Positions 28,103 through 35,053 of a stretch of DNA of 38,073 bases are shown here, piece by piece. Every line of letters begins with the position of its first letter. The first letter of the stretch is position 1. The stretch spans positions 1 to 38,073 of the IMG/VR virus record IMGVR_UViG_3300027969_003452; one strand, 5' to 3'. A program made the position numbers and the translations under genes. The notes below the pieces were generated by a model that was not told the origin of the DNA, ran no database searches, and was given only the letters and a program-made list of their open reading frames with translations. The DNA comes from a virus.

Positions 28103-28684
28103 ATGATCACAATGAAAGAATGGATGGAATTAGTCGACTATCGTATCACTGAGGGCAGTGAATATGGTTGGCAGTGTTATGGTCCAAATGCCTATACACT
28201 AGATTCGTGGAATGGTGTCCACGGTGTAGGTGGATACAGTTTTAGTATTGTGTTCAGTACTAAGACACAAAAGGTCTACGAAGTAAGTGTATGCGACTAT
28301 ACTAATGATCGTGCCTACAGAATGATTAATCCTAAAAATCAAGAGAAGCATCGTAAAGAAGCACTAGCTCGCGATGTTAATTTGAATGAGGCTTGGGATT
28401 GTGTTGACTATATTGATTTGGATGTAGTTGACGACTTTATTCAAAAAGCACTGGCTATTCGAGCAGGTGAGGACTATGATACTCGTGTAAGTATGCCGGT
28501 TGACTTCTCAGATGCAGAACTGTTAACATATATGAAGATGGCACACGATCGTGATATGACATTTAACGAGTTTGTTGAAGAAGCACTGCGTACAGCAATT
28601 GACGAGTTTAACAAAGATCCAGAAGCTGCCAAAGCTCGTGCAGAGCAATGGAAACATTCACAAGAACACTACGACGAGATTTAA
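28103..28684 (+). CDS. Phage-type hypothetical with ribbon-helix-helix-like end
   Basis: 193 residues. The N-terminal part has GSEYGWQCYGPNAYTLDSWN and a beta-rich middle (SFSIVFSTKTQKVYEVSVCD). The C-terminal part contains FSDAELLTYMKMAHDRDMTF followed by NEFVEEALRTAIDEF, a helix-turn-helix rhythm like the ribbon-helix-helix proteins that bind DNA. It may therefore be a small regulator joined to another domain, but this is tentative. It lies nine bases after the previous stop with AAGGA upstream. Confidence 0.65.
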   Translation: MITMKEWMELVDYRITEGSEYGWQCYGPNAYTLDSWNGVHGVGGYSFSIVFSTKTQKVYEVSVCDYTNDRAYRMINPKNQEKHRKEALARDVNLNEAWDCVDYIDLDVVDDFIQKALAIRAGEDYDTRVSMPVDFSDAELLTYMKMAHDRDMTFNEFVEEALRTAIDEFNKDPEAAKARAEQWKHSQEHYDEI

Positions 28685-28686
28685 AA

Positions 28687-29004
28687 ATGAGCGAAGTTGA
28701 AGCGTTTATCCAAAAACTTAAAGGCGAACATAACATCGTTATCAATACCTGCCACGGCGGGTTTGGTCTAAGTCCTGCGGCTGAACGACTTTATCTAGAG
28801 CTTACTAGTCAAGACAAGATCAGTCACTACGATCTAGATCGTGATGATCCTTATTTGGTTAAGGTTGTAAAAGACCTAGGTATGGGTGCTAATGGTGCTC
28901 ACGCCAATCTTAAAGTTGTAACCATTCCAGGTGATGTCGATTGGGAAATCGGTGAGTACGACGGAATGGAATGGGTGGCTGAAAAACACAGGACTTGGTC
29001 GTGA
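28687..29004 (+). CDS. Phage-type hypothetical
   Basis: 105 residues from ATG 28687, two bases after the previous stop. The sequence INTCHGGFGLSPAAERLYLE followed by GAHANLKVVTIPGDVDWEIG reads as an alpha/beta protein with a DDPYLVKVVKDLG segment. I recall this type as a conserved unknown protein of T4-like phages. The stop overlaps the next start (GTGA). No function assigned. Confidence 0.7.
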   Translation: MSEVEAFIQKLKGEHNIVINTCHGGFGLSPAAERLYLELTSQDKISHYDLDRDDPYLVKVVKDLGMGANGAHANLKVVTIPGDVDWEIGEYDGMEWVAEKHRTWS

Positions 29005-29309
29005 AACCAGTCACAATGGAACCACGTCAATGGGTGGCAATCCTTGAAAGGATCAAGCAGAAGGAAAAGCCCTCGGTCTATCTGTCACGTACTAAAATGA
29101 AAGAAGTCTTAGGCTTTACAGTGCGTGATCATCGAGAATATGTTAAAGACCCGGAATATGTAAGACGGCCACAGGACGATGAATGGTACAATATGGAACC
29201 GGGTGGTTGGTATGAAGGAAAACGAAGTGAGCATACTGTTCGATTGGATTTTTATGACGAGCAGAAGCGCACAATGTTTCTATTAAAATATGGTAATGGC
29301 CAAAACTAA
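29001..29309 (+). CDS. MF-x-LKW family protein 1
   Basis: 102 residues from GTG 29001 (overlapping the previous TGA). It begins MKPVTMEPRQWVAILERI and ends VRLDFYDEQKRTMFLLKYGN. The C-terminal block, a strand with aromatic residues, then an acidic turn and M-F-x-L-K-Y, is shared by six other genes up to 31766. The N-terminal half is basic. The start of the next gene falls within the codons of its conserved ending. Function unknown. Confidence 0.68.
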   Translation: MKPVTMEPRQWVAILERIKQKEKPSVYLSRTKMKEVLGFTVRDHREYVKDPEYVRRPQDDEWYNMEPGGWYEGKRSEHTVRLDFYDEQKRTMFLLKYGNGQN

Positions 29310-29550
29310 AATTGGAACACTGAACGAAATATTAGGCACCCGCTCGCGAGCAGTATTTCCCTACAGGATTAATTTTGATTATATAGGCTACAGTCTGTTG
29401 CCCGAAATGAAACGATGGTGTGACAATAACTGTAAGAGTATTTGGCGATGTGAACATTTTCACGCATTGTATTTTCAATTTGAAAACGACTATGATGCTA
29501 CAATGTTTATGTTAAAGTGGGGAACTAAGGAAGGTAACAAACTAAAATGA
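29296..29550 (+). CDS. MF-x-LKW family protein 2
   Basis: 84 residues from ATG 29296 (ATG 29290 is also in frame). It begins MAKTKIGTLNEILGTRSRAV, with a central two-Cys segment (WCDNNCKSIW), and ends FQFENDYDATMFMLKWGTKE. This is the clearest copy of the shared C-terminal motif. It overlaps its neighbours on both sides. No ribosome binding site of note; coupled translation is likely. Confidence 0.66.
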   Translation: MAKTKIGTLNEILGTRSRAVFPYRINFDYIGYSLLPEMKRWCDNNCKSIWRCEHFHALYFQFENDYDATMFMLKWGTKEGNKLK

Positions 29551-30041
29551 TAATTTATTTAGATATGGATGATGTGGTCGCTGACTGGCGAACTGCCGCA
29601 GAAGAGTTTTTGCAACTCAAATTTCCTAACGGAGATCAGTGGGCCCGTATACCAGATGAGAAATGGCAAGAACTAAAACGTAACAGTCGTTTCTATAGAG
29701 ACCTACCACTTAAAGAAGATGCTGGACTATTGGTTGACTTTTGTCTACGAGTAAAAGAACACGGCCTGGTCGAGGATGTGCGTTTCCTAAGTGCTATCCC
29801 ACATAACAATGATATGCCTTGGAGCATACAAGATAAAGTATTTTGGGCACACGAACACTTTAGAGGTATCCCAGTATTCCTTGGACCTTACAGTCACGAC
29901 AAAAAAACTCATTGTCAACTAGGTGACATCCTTATCGATGACCGTACCAGCAACTGTGAAGAATGGATAGCAGCTGGCGGACAGGCTCATATCTATCGAA
30001 CTTGGGGACCTTGTAAAGAATGGCTAGAAGAACTATTGTAG
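29547..30041 (+). CDS. 5'(3')-deoxyribonucleotidase-like HAD protein
   Basis: 164 residues. IIYLDMDDVVADW is the HAD motif I (Asp6 nucleophile, Asp8 acid). DILIDDRTSNCEEW near residue 135 is motif IV with paired aspartates. The cap region and overall length match the NT5C-type family, which dephosphorylates deoxynucleoside monophosphates. In phages such enzymes may tune nucleotide pools. It starts at an ATGA overlap and lies between two MF-x-LKW family genes. Confidence 0.85.
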   Translation: MIIYLDMDDVVADWRTAAEEFLQLKFPNGDQWARIPDEKWQELKRNSRFYRDLPLKEDAGLLVDFCLRVKEHGLVEDVRFLSAIPHNNDMPWSIQDKVFWAHEHFRGIPVFLGPYSHDKKTHCQLGDILIDDRTSNCEEWIAAGGQAHIYRTWGPCKEWLEELL

Positions 30042-30286
30042 AACACTGGCGGTTTGATGATGGCACTAAGCCAATCAACCCAGGCAATCGGTTTGGCGAA
30101 TCATTTGTACCACGTGGCTGGTACTGCTGGGTCTATCCTGCGAACGATTCCGAGTTTGCAGAATGGATGGCACGGATGTGTCCAACTGCGGACATCACAC
30201 ATAGGTTCAACAGTGGCGATCCTATGTGGACTACTTTTATCAAGGACGATGCGGAAGCAACGTTATTTCAACTTAAATGGCTATAG
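30020..30286 (+). CDS. MF-x-LKW family protein 3
   Basis: 88 residues, overlapping the nucleotidase gene by 22 bases. It begins MARRTIVEHWRFDDGTKPIN and ends WTTFIKDDAEATLFQLKWL. The shared C-terminal motif is present with LF in place of MF. The ATG of the next gene (30277) uses the A of the Lys codon and the TG of the Trp codon in its LKW motif. A central segment WYCWVYPANDSEFAEWM is aromatic-rich. Function unknown. Confidence 0.65.
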   Translation: MARRTIVEHWRFDDGTKPINPGNRFGESFVPRGWYCWVYPANDSEFAEWMARMCPTADITHRFNSGDPMWTTFIKDDAEATLFQLKWL

Positions 30287-30624
30287 CTAGGAACCCGCCT
30301 ACAGATTATACACACGGTTATCTCGGAGACGAGCCCGACGGTCCTACATACACCTATACTGTTGTAGGTGATCGTGTGGAAGAAATGAGAGAAGTAGTTG
30401 TTCACACTTTCAGTATGGGAGATGTAGAAGACCCAGACCTGTATGCAGCAGAACCGTTATATCAATGGCAGCAAAGTGAGCAAGGACAATGGATTATGGA
30501 ACACGCAGTAGAGACACCCTGCTGGCATAGGATGCACGACCAATTTAATTATGGTTATCAATATTCAATTACTGCTAAACTGCGTGGGCCAAGACTTACA
30601 GAATGGTTGCTCATAAAGAAATGA
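30277..30624 (+). CDS. Phage hypothetical within the MF-x-LKW gene series
   Basis: 115 residues beginning MAIARNPPTDYTHGYLGDEP and ending RLTEWLLIKK. It lacks the shared motif, although the short hydrophobic ending WLLIKK sits in the same place. Acidic throughout, with many aromatic residues. The start lies inside the LKW codons of the previous gene and the stop overlaps the next ATG (ATGA). No family recognised. Confidence 0.65.
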   Translation: MAIARNPPTDYTHGYLGDEPDGPTYTYTVVGDRVEEMREVVVHTFSMGDVEDPDLYAAEPLYQWQQSEQGQWIMEHAVETPCWHRMHDQFNYGYQYSITAKLRGPRLTEWLLIKK

Positions 30625-30881
30625 ATAAAGAAAGTAGAAATTTCGAGCCAATGGCGCATCGTAAGATCGGAATGATGATGATGCAGGACACAAAGCTAAT
30701 GGATATCCTAAAAGACTATCACGTGGTTCGCCTGCTCGATCAAGAAGATTTCAATACAAAACTGTCTTGGTGTTTGGAACATTGCCAACATAAATTCCGT
30801 GACATACGAGAAGATGATGTTAGGGCTTGGTATTTTCAAAATTCAGAAGATGCAACAATGTTTGCAATGAAGTGGTCCTAA
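30621..30881 (+). CDS. MF-x-LKW family protein 4
   Basis: 86 residues from ATG 30621 (ATGA overlap). It begins MNKESRNFEPMAHRKIGMMM and ends VRAWYFQNSEDATMFAMKWS. The middle includes a Cys-x5-His/Cys segment (WCLEHCQHKF). It shares the terminal motif with its neighbours and is coupled to the next gene by TAATG. Function unknown. Confidence 0.66.
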   Translation: MNKESRNFEPMAHRKIGMMMMQDTKLMDILKDYHVVRLLDQEDFNTKLSWCLEHCQHKFRDIREDDVRAWYFQNSEDATMFAMKWS

Positions 30882-31276
30882 TGCACATTTGGCAAATAGA
30901 CTTATTAGACAAAATGACAAAATATAAAGGCAAAGGTGTGGTACAGATTACTGGTCGCCAAATGGGTAAGAGTTATTGGAGTAGTCAAGCTATCGATAGA
31001 CTTATGCGTGATATTATGCAACAACCTGTATCAGATCTAGTGCTCAGTGAAGGTACAGTTTATGGCGCACGATATTATACTGTAGAGCCAATAGGTGGTA
31101 ACTGGAAGGATATGGAACTATGGTGTGGGGGAACGTTCGGCCCAGGTAGCACCCAGGTGTGGCAATACGATATGTCTAAAGCCCCTGCTCCGGAACTACG
31201 TTGGTATATGAATAATCGTAAGTTTTGGTTTCGTAGTGAACAGGATAGAATGATGTTTGTTCTAAAATGGCGATGA
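30881..31276 (+). CDS. MF-x-LKW family protein 5 with Walker A-like motif
   Basis: 131 residues. The N-terminus begins MHIWQIDLLDKM and then has VQITGRQMGKSYWSSQAIDR, where GRQMGKS looks like the P-loop of terminase or helicase ATPases. The following domain is much too short for a full ATPase and no Walker B is clear. The ending FWFRSEQDRMMFVLKWR carries the family motif. It may be a nucleotide-binding fragment fused to the shared module. ATG 30881 overlaps the previous stop (TAATG). Confidence 0.66.
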   Translation: MHIWQIDLLDKMTKYKGKGVVQITGRQMGKSYWSSQAIDRLMRDIMQQPVSDLVLSEGTVYGARYYTVEPIGGNWKDMELWCGGTFGPGSTQVWQYDMSKAPAPELRWYMNNRKFWFRSEQDRMMFVLKWR

Positions 31277-31530
31277 ATCTAGAAGAAGAAATGATGGAAC
31301 AGGCCGGCCAAGAAATGGCCCGCGAAATAGACCGTGAAGTTCTTTGGGGAATGTTACAAGGTATTGGATGGACACGAGTAAATCTATCGTCCGAAACAGC
31401 AATGACACAGGCCACACGTATATCAGAATGGTTAATCCAAAATTGTCAAGCGCCTTACGAAAAGCATCGGTCCGACTTTATCTTTGAAGACAGTCGTGAC
31501 GCCACTGTGTTTATCCTGAGGTGGAAATGA
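31267..31530 (+). CDS. MF-x-LKW family protein 6
   Basis: 87 residues beginning MAMNLEEEMMEQAGQEMARE and ending FIFEDSRDATVFILRWK. The ATG at 31267 lies in the Lys-Trp codons of the previous gene; ATG 31273, overlapping its TGA, is an alternative that would shorten the protein by two residues. The N-terminal half is acidic and helical. Family motif present with Arg for Lys. Function unknown. Confidence 0.65.
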   Translation: MAMNLEEEMMEQAGQEMAREIDREVLWGMLQGIGWTRVNLSSETAMTQATRISEWLIQNCQAPYEKHRSDFIFEDSRDATVFILRWK

Positions 31531-31766
31531 TGTTCATAGTAGATTGGGAAAAGTCTGTTCCAAAACCTCCGAAAGAACTGTTGGATCAATGTTATACCGT
31601 GCGATCTACTAGTTCAAAACCTCATCTTAAAAAACGTTGGGCACTAGCACATTGTGACAGCTACGTCTGGATGGATGTTGAATTTGGAGGAATAGAAGGC
31701 GATACCTATGTGTTCTATTTTGCCAAAGAAGCGGACAAAATAATGTTTGCTCTTAAGTACAATTGA
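31527..31766 (+). CDS. MF-x-LKW family protein 7
   Basis: 79 residues from ATG 31527, which overlaps the previous TGA; a GTG at 31521 is also in frame. It starts MMFIVDWEKSVPKPPKELLD and ends YVFYFAKEADKIMFALKYN. It is the last member of the series. A sigma70-like promoter overlaps its end. Function unknown. Confidence 0.64.
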   Translation: MMFIVDWEKSVPKPPKELLDQCYTVRSTSSKPHLKKRWALAHCDSYVWMDVEFGGIEGDTYVFYFAKEADKIMFALKYN

Positions 31767-31775
31767 TGCTATAAT
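31747..31775 (+). promoter_or_regulatory. TG-extended promoter with weak -35
   Basis: TATAAT (31770-31775) preceded by TG, with TTGCTC (31747-31752) 17 bases upstream. The extended -10 can make up for the poor -35. It serves the gene at 31809. Confidence 0.65.
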
Positions 31776-31808
31776 AGTAATGTAGCATAAATTAACGAAA
31801 GGCAACAG

Positions 31809-32054
31809 ATGCTCTACGAACTAGTTCTTATTACCAATTTAGGTGTAACAACAGCATTGGCAACCTATCCTGATTTTAATTCGTGTCTTAAAGAACGAGT
31901 ACAGATCAGCCAACAAAACTCACAGCAGTATGCCGTAGCCTGCCTTCCTACTAATTCTCCAGAAGAGTTAGAAAAGAAAATGAATCTCGGTTTCAAAGTG
32001 CTTATTGACAATATTAACAAACTCCAAGATAAAATGGACAAAGGTAACAAATGA
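31809..32054 (+). CDS. Small phage protein, possibly exported
   Basis: 81 residues beginning MLYELVLITNLGVTTALATY, a mildly hydrophobic start that might be a weak signal sequence. Two cysteines follow (FNSCLKERV and VACLPTN), which could form a disulfide, then a helical charged tail (INKLQDKMDKGNK). AAAGGC stands upstream. It overlaps the next gene by ATGA. I recall similar small proteins with paired cysteines in marine phages, of unknown role. Confidence 0.62.
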   Translation: MLYELVLITNLGVTTALATYPDFNSCLKERVQISQQNSQQYAVACLPTNSPEELEKKMNLGFKVLIDNINKLQDKMDKGNK

Positions 32055-32452
32055 AAATCGGTTTTAGTCTAGGTCGTTGTATCCGTGATATCGTTGAGGG
32101 CAAAGTGGCCATTGACGATGTTGCATTCATTATCACAGCAACCTGTATCCGAGAGAAAGAACAGTTGGCACCAGTTATTAACGACTATATGTTCCGTGAT
32201 GATTATCTTTATGGACTTGAAGAAGACAAGTGTCAGAGCATTGCAGATGAATTGTGGGAATCAAACAGACTACTGCAACCACGTCGACAAGGATTGCATC
32301 GTCATAAGCAGCCTGCGAATTCAGTTTGGGTAGATATGTTCCCGACAGAGCTCAGCGAGAATCAATCAGTCAAGACTGCTTGGGACAGTTACAGATTTAT
32401 GATACATATGGTAGAGAACGTTGACACAGATGCATTAGAAATTTTTAAATAG
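32051..32452 (+). CDS. Conserved phage-type hypothetical
   Basis: 133 residues starting MKIGFSLGRCIRDIVEGKVA, then IDDVAFIITATCIRE and a tail with SVKTAWDSYRFMIHMVENVD. I recall this N-terminal pattern as conserved in T4-like phages of aquatic bacteria, without function. Its C-terminal module resembles that of the protein at 27060. It is coupled to its upstream neighbour by ATGA. No enzyme motif is seen. Confidence 0.72.
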   Translation: MKIGFSLGRCIRDIVEGKVAIDDVAFIITATCIREKEQLAPVINDYMFRDDYLYGLEEDKCQSIADELWESNRLLQPRRQGLHRHKQPANSVWVDMFPTELSENQSVKTAWDSYRFMIHMVENVDTDALEIFK

Positions 32453-32460
32453 GAGAGCGT

Positions 32461-32649
32461 ATGGTCAAAGAAGGATCAAAGTGGACAGGCACTAACGATA
32501 ACAGTAAATATCACGTGATACACGTAATAGAGCTTGACGGCCATACCTGGGTACACTATATTAAAGAAACCGCTCCCGAACACGAAACTAGAGAATACAG
32601 TTGTTACCTAGAAAGTTTTTTGAGTAGATTTAGGCAGATACCAGAATGA
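32461..32649 (+). CDS. Small phage protein
   Basis: 62 residues starting MVKEGSKWTGTNDNSKYHVI. The pattern of short strands (HVIHVIELDGHTWVHYI) suggests a small beta-barrel or SH3-like fold. AGGAGAG stands eight bases upstream. Overlaps the next gene by ATGA. Family unknown. Confidence 0.66.
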   Translation: MVKEGSKWTGTNDNSKYHVIHVIELDGHTWVHYIKETAPEHETREYSCYLESFLSRFRQIPE

Positions 32650-32915
32650 TATATTTCAACTTCAGAATAGATTATCCCTGGAGCACCCGATGGCGCACTC
32701 TGTTCTGTAAGCACGGCCTATTCGGTAAAGGAACTAAGGCCTGGGAACTCAACGGATATGCTACACATCAGATCGTAGATTTTAGTTTTGAATTAAAAAG
32801 AGGATATATTGATCATCGAGGTGTGTTCCTTATGATTGGTTTATTTGGTTATGCTCTAGAACTTGATGTCTACGACACAAGGCATTGGGATAACCAATGG
32901 GGAGTATGGCGATGA
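32646..32915 (+). CDS. Phage-type hypothetical, beta-rich
   Basis: 89 residues beginning MIYFNFRIDYPWSTRWRTLF and ending DVYDTRHWDNQWGVWR. Rich in Trp, Phe and Tyr. The repeated short strands (GVFLMIGLFGYALELDVYDT) suggest a compact beta protein. Both ends overlap neighbours by four bases (ATGA). I recall related phage genes without assigned function. Confidence 0.66.
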   Translation: MIYFNFRIDYPWSTRWRTLFCKHGLFGKGTKAWELNGYATHQIVDFSFELKRGYIDHRGVFLMIGLFGYALELDVYDTRHWDNQWGVWR

Positions 32916-33274
32916 ATACCATTATCTTGCTTTTGGCCTTGTTTGGCATCAAGCACTTTATCTGCGATTTTGTGTTGCAGTTTCCCTATATGTTGGCGCA
33001 GAAAGGTACCTACGGTGCAGAAGGTGGCATACACCACGCTACCATCCACGGTATTTGTACTTGGTTCATTCTGTTACCATTCCTAGGGGCGGCGGCTGTA
33101 TTTCCTGCATTATTTGATATGGCAGTACACTATCACATCGATTGGGCCAAACAGCAGTTGAATAAAGGTCTAACAGTTGCGGATCGTATGTTTTGGGTAT
33201 GGTTTGGTGCAGATCAAGGCCTACACTATCTTACCTATATTGCTATTATTGGCTGGACTGTAACAGTACTGTAA
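32912..33274 (+). CDS. DUF3307-like membrane protein
   Basis: 120 residues from ATG 32912, which overlaps the previous TGA and follows GGGGAG. The start ILLLALFGIKHFICDFVLQF and the later GGIHHATIHGICTWFILL match the DUF3307 pattern (His, Asp-Phe-x-x-Gln, then His-His helix), in a four-helix membrane protein. DUF3307 proteins are found in phages and bacteria; function unknown. The conserved His and Asp facing the membrane interior suggest metal or proton involvement, which is inference. Confidence 0.75.
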   Translation: MNTIILLLALFGIKHFICDFVLQFPYMLAQKGTYGAEGGIHHATIHGICTWFILLPFLGAAAVFPALFDMAVHYHIDWAKQQLNKGLTVADRMFWVWFGADQGLHYLTYIAIIGWTVTVL

Positions 33275-33321
33275 ATTAACAGATACTATAATAAGATAAG
33301 TAAAGTATACTAGGAGCAATA

Positions 33322-33894
33322 ATGACAGCCAAAAAAATAGAAGAATTTAATGCAGATGATCGCATTGATATTACCCTGCTGAAAAACTCGGTATTCTTCC
33401 TTACAGGCGAAATCGAATCAGAAAATATCAGCAAGTGTATTAAATGGATCACCTACGAGAATCTCGATACTAAAGCTGAGAAACTTCTAACACTTTATGT
33501 TAATTCAACTGGTGGGGATTTATATCAAGCACTGGCATTGATAGATGTAATGAATACCAGCGAGTATCCAATACGCACGATCGGAATAGGTACTGTAATG
33601 AGTGCAGCATTTTTAATCGTAGCATCTGGATCTAAGGGCGAACGATATCTTTCACAGAATACCAGCTGTATGTGTCATCAATTTGCAGGCGGTGGCGGTG
33701 ATGCCAAGTATCACGATCTCAAAGCTGAAATGAAAGAGAACGATATGTTGAACGTCAGTATGACAAATGTCCTAGTAGCAGCCACAGGTAAAGCACCGAC
33801 CTATGTTAAGAAGAGACTGTTACCACCAACCGACGTATATATGACAGCACACGAAATGATTGAACACGGTGCTGCCGATTTTATTTTAGAATAA
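33322..33894 (+). CDS. ClpP-like serine protease
   Basis: 190 residues. The triad of a ClpP fold is visible: Ser94 in GIGTVMSAAFL, His119 in SCMCHQF and Asp171 in PPTDVYMTAHEMIEHGAADF. LYVNSTGGDLYQALALIDVM is the usual N-terminal part of the fold. It is somewhat divergent from cellular ClpP, and the hydrophobic pocket that binds ClpX or ClpA cannot be judged. It could be an independent phage peptidase, a prohead-type protease or a subunit mixing with host ClpP. A phage ClpS is encoded at 14423. AGGAG precedes the ATG, and a TATAAT without good -35 lies at 33287-33292. Confidence 0.85.
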   Translation: MTAKKIEEFNADDRIDITLLKNSVFFLTGEIESENISKCIKWITYENLDTKAEKLLTLYVNSTGGDLYQALALIDVMNTSEYPIRTIGIGTVMSAAFLIVASGSKGERYLSQNTSCMCHQFAGGGGDAKYHDLKAEMKENDMLNVSMTNVLVAATGKAPTYVKKRLLPPTDVYMTAHEMIEHGAADFILE

Positions 33895-33901
33895 GGATGT
33901 T

Positions 33902-34144
33902 ATGGAAAACGTAGTAACACTAAAACCAAGACAAGAACAGATTGAAGAAAAACAAAGACAAGATATGCTTGATGTGATCGATCATCTACGTGGAGAGATT
34001 GCAGAAGGTCGTGTTCGTGAGTTTGTCGCAACGTCAATGAGCGATGATGGTGAAGCACAGATACACGTCTGTACATTAGATCTTCCAGGGTCAATCGGCC
34101 TTTACGAAATCGGAAAACATATTTTAATAACGCAACAGGCCTAA
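33902..34144 (+). CDS. Small phage protein
   Basis: 80 residues beginning MENVVTLKPRQEQIEEKQRQ. A charged N-terminal helix is followed by a beta-rich half (EFVATSMSDDGEAQIHVCTL). AAGGATGTT precedes the start. It ends the plus-strand gene series, and a 9-bp hairpin begins at its stop codon. I recall similar short phage proteins of unknown role. Confidence 0.65.
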   Translation: MENVVTLKPRQEQIEEKQRQDMLDVIDHLRGEIAEGRVREFVATSMSDDGEAQIHVCTLDLPGSIGLYEIGKHILITQQA

Positions 34145-34165
34145 TGTGGCGTAAATGCCACATTA
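34142..34165 (+). terminator. 9-bp hairpin at the end of the gene series
   Basis: TAATGTGGC (34142-34150) pairs with GCCACATTA (34157-34165). No T-run follows directly, so termination would be inefficient on the plus strand. It marks the end of the series before the tRNA region. Confidence 0.5.
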
Positions 34166-34181
34166 TATGGCTATATCTAGG

Positions 34182-34210
34182 TTGACAGCTAAATAAAAGT
34201 AGCATACAAT
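34182..34210 (+). promoter_or_regulatory. Sigma70-type promoter, upstream of a tandem pair
   Basis: TTGACA (34182-34187), a 17-base spacer and TACAAT (34205-34210). The bases between this and the second promoter hold no gene. Confidence 0.75.
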
Positions 34211-34266
34211 AGATACAGTTGTTTAGGAAAGGTCAAAATTTATTTTGTCAGAAATGCAAATAAAGG

Positions 34267-34295
34267 TTGACAACTAGTCTAAATACCTGTATAAT
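34267..34295 (+). promoter_or_regulatory. Sigma70-type promoter of the switch-like leader
   Basis: TTGACA (34267-34272), a 17-base spacer and TATAAT (34290-34295), all matching consensus. The transcript would begin near 34302 with a 6-bp hairpin TAGACA/TGTCTA (34303-34308/34318-34323). Confidence 0.9.
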
Positions 34296-34352
34296 TAACA
34301 CATAGACAGCAAAGTGTTGTCTACAAGAACAAAGGTTATAAAGAGAAAGCAA

Positions 34353-34493
34353 ATGCAAAACGTATCATTACATAGAAATTGTAAATCGATAGCCCAGGTG
34401 GGAGGCTTTATGCCCTCTTCTTGGTTAGCGATTAATAGTCTATCATATGATCGTACACCAGAGATTATTAGGGTCCGGAGGACTGTCGTGTAA
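34353..34493 (+). CDS. Possible 46-residue leader peptide
   Basis: The frame begins MQNVSLHRNCKSIAQVGGFM and ends at TAA 34491-34493, preceded by AGAGAAAG as a weak ribosome binding site. A ribosome at its stop codon would cover the region around 34476-34508 and disturb the antiterminator stem, favouring the terminator. That would make it a leader peptide. It could also be a chance frame in a non-coding leader. The product is basic at the end (IIRVRRTVV) and matches nothing I know. Confidence 0.35.
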   Translation: MQNVSLHRNCKSIAQVGGFMPSSWLAINSLSYDRTPEIIRVRRTVV

Positions 34494-34522
34494 CACACAA
34501 GTTTACATAACAAACTTCAAGG

Positions 34523-34558
34523 ACCCTAGGATTAAAAACCCTGGGGTTTTTTGTTTTT
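34523..34558 (+). terminator. Terminator arm of the attenuator-like leader
   Basis: An 8-bp stem 34523-34530/34540-34547 with one G-U pair, followed by TTTTTGTTTTT. It competes with the upstream antiterminator pairing. Confidence 0.75.
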
Positions 34559-34570
34559 AGGAAAGGAAAA

Positions 34571-34747
34571 ATGGAACAGATAGATTATAGCAAATTGAAT
34601 GAACGTATTGTTGAACAGGCTTATGAAGCCGCTCTTAGTAATACTCTTACTAAAGAACAGCTTCAAAAACTTATTCAAGATAAGTTTGAACGTGCTAGAC
34701 AGTATCACGAAGCGTTAGCGAAAGCACCAACGTTTAGTGTAAACTGA
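34571..34747 (+). CDS. Small helical protein downstream of the leader
   Basis: 58 residues beginning MEQIDYSKLNERIVEQAYEA, then LTKEQLQKLIQDKFERARQY; predicted all-helical and charged. AGGAAAGG (34559-34566) gives a good ribosome binding site directly after the terminator T-run. Its expression would depend on read-through of the switch. No family is recognised; a small regulator or adaptor is possible. Confidence 0.65.
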   Translation: MEQIDYSKLNERIVEQAYEAALSNTLTKEQLQKLIQDKFERARQYHEALAKAPTFSVN

Positions 34748-34858
34748 TAGCACAAAGTGTGATAAGAGGTAACGAGGACCTCGCTGGGCACTATAAACAT
34801 CTGGCAAACGGGCGGACTAGTGGATGGCTTATCCTTGTGTGGATAAAAAAATACTAGT

Positions 34859-34938
34859 TATATTAAAGCATTCTATAGGGACGGCTACACCCATAGCGTA
34901 GTACTGCATAGCAGGCGTTATTAGAATGTTTTAATATA
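34859..34938 (+). ncRNA. Candidate stable RNA closed by a 16-bp stem
   Basis: Bases 34859-34874 pair with 34923-34938 over 16 positions with a single G-U pair, enclosing 48 bases that contain the hairpin CTGC-ATA-GCAG (34904-34914). Another nested structure lies upstream: ACTAGT pairs with ACTAGT around TTATCC/GGATAA, about 34817-34857. The 213-base stretch 34748-34960 has no gene. It lies just before the first tRNA, as T4 keeps two stable RNAs inside its tRNA cluster. Confidence 0.45.
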
Positions 34939-34960
34939 CACATTGGAAACAGTGTGTTAT

Positions 34961-35047
34961 GGAGGTGTGTGCCGAGCGGCGAAGGCAGCTGACTGTAAAT
35001 CAGTGACATCAGAAACACCGTAGGTTCGATTCCTACCGCCTCCACCA
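34961..35047 (+). tRNA. tRNA-Tyr (GTA)
   Basis: The acceptor stem GGAGGTG/CGCCTCC closes with one G-U pair. Discriminator A and an encoded CCA follow. Anticodon loop CTGTAAA and a long variable arm are typical of bacterial tRNA-Tyr. First gene of the array. Confidence 0.93.
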
Positions 35048-35053
35048 AGTTAT

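Larger units (their letters stand above)
34302..34558 (+). ncRNA. Attenuator-like leader RNA with competing hairpins
   Basis: TAGGGTCC (34469-34476) pairs perfectly with GGACCCTA (34521-34528), enclosing an AAGTTT/AAACTT hairpin. The second strand is also the 5' arm of a terminator: ACCCTAGG (34523-34530) with CCTGGGGT (34540-34547), then a T-run. The two pairings exclude each other, as in transcription attenuators and riboswitches. A 46-residue reading frame (34353-34493) ends inside the first pairing. The ligand or signal is unknown. Confidence 0.55.

Noticed and set aside
30881-31276. Terminase large subunit fragment
   Set aside because: The GRQMGKS motif fits a P-loop, but the protein is only 131 residues, lacks Walker B and nuclease motifs, and ends in the local family motif.
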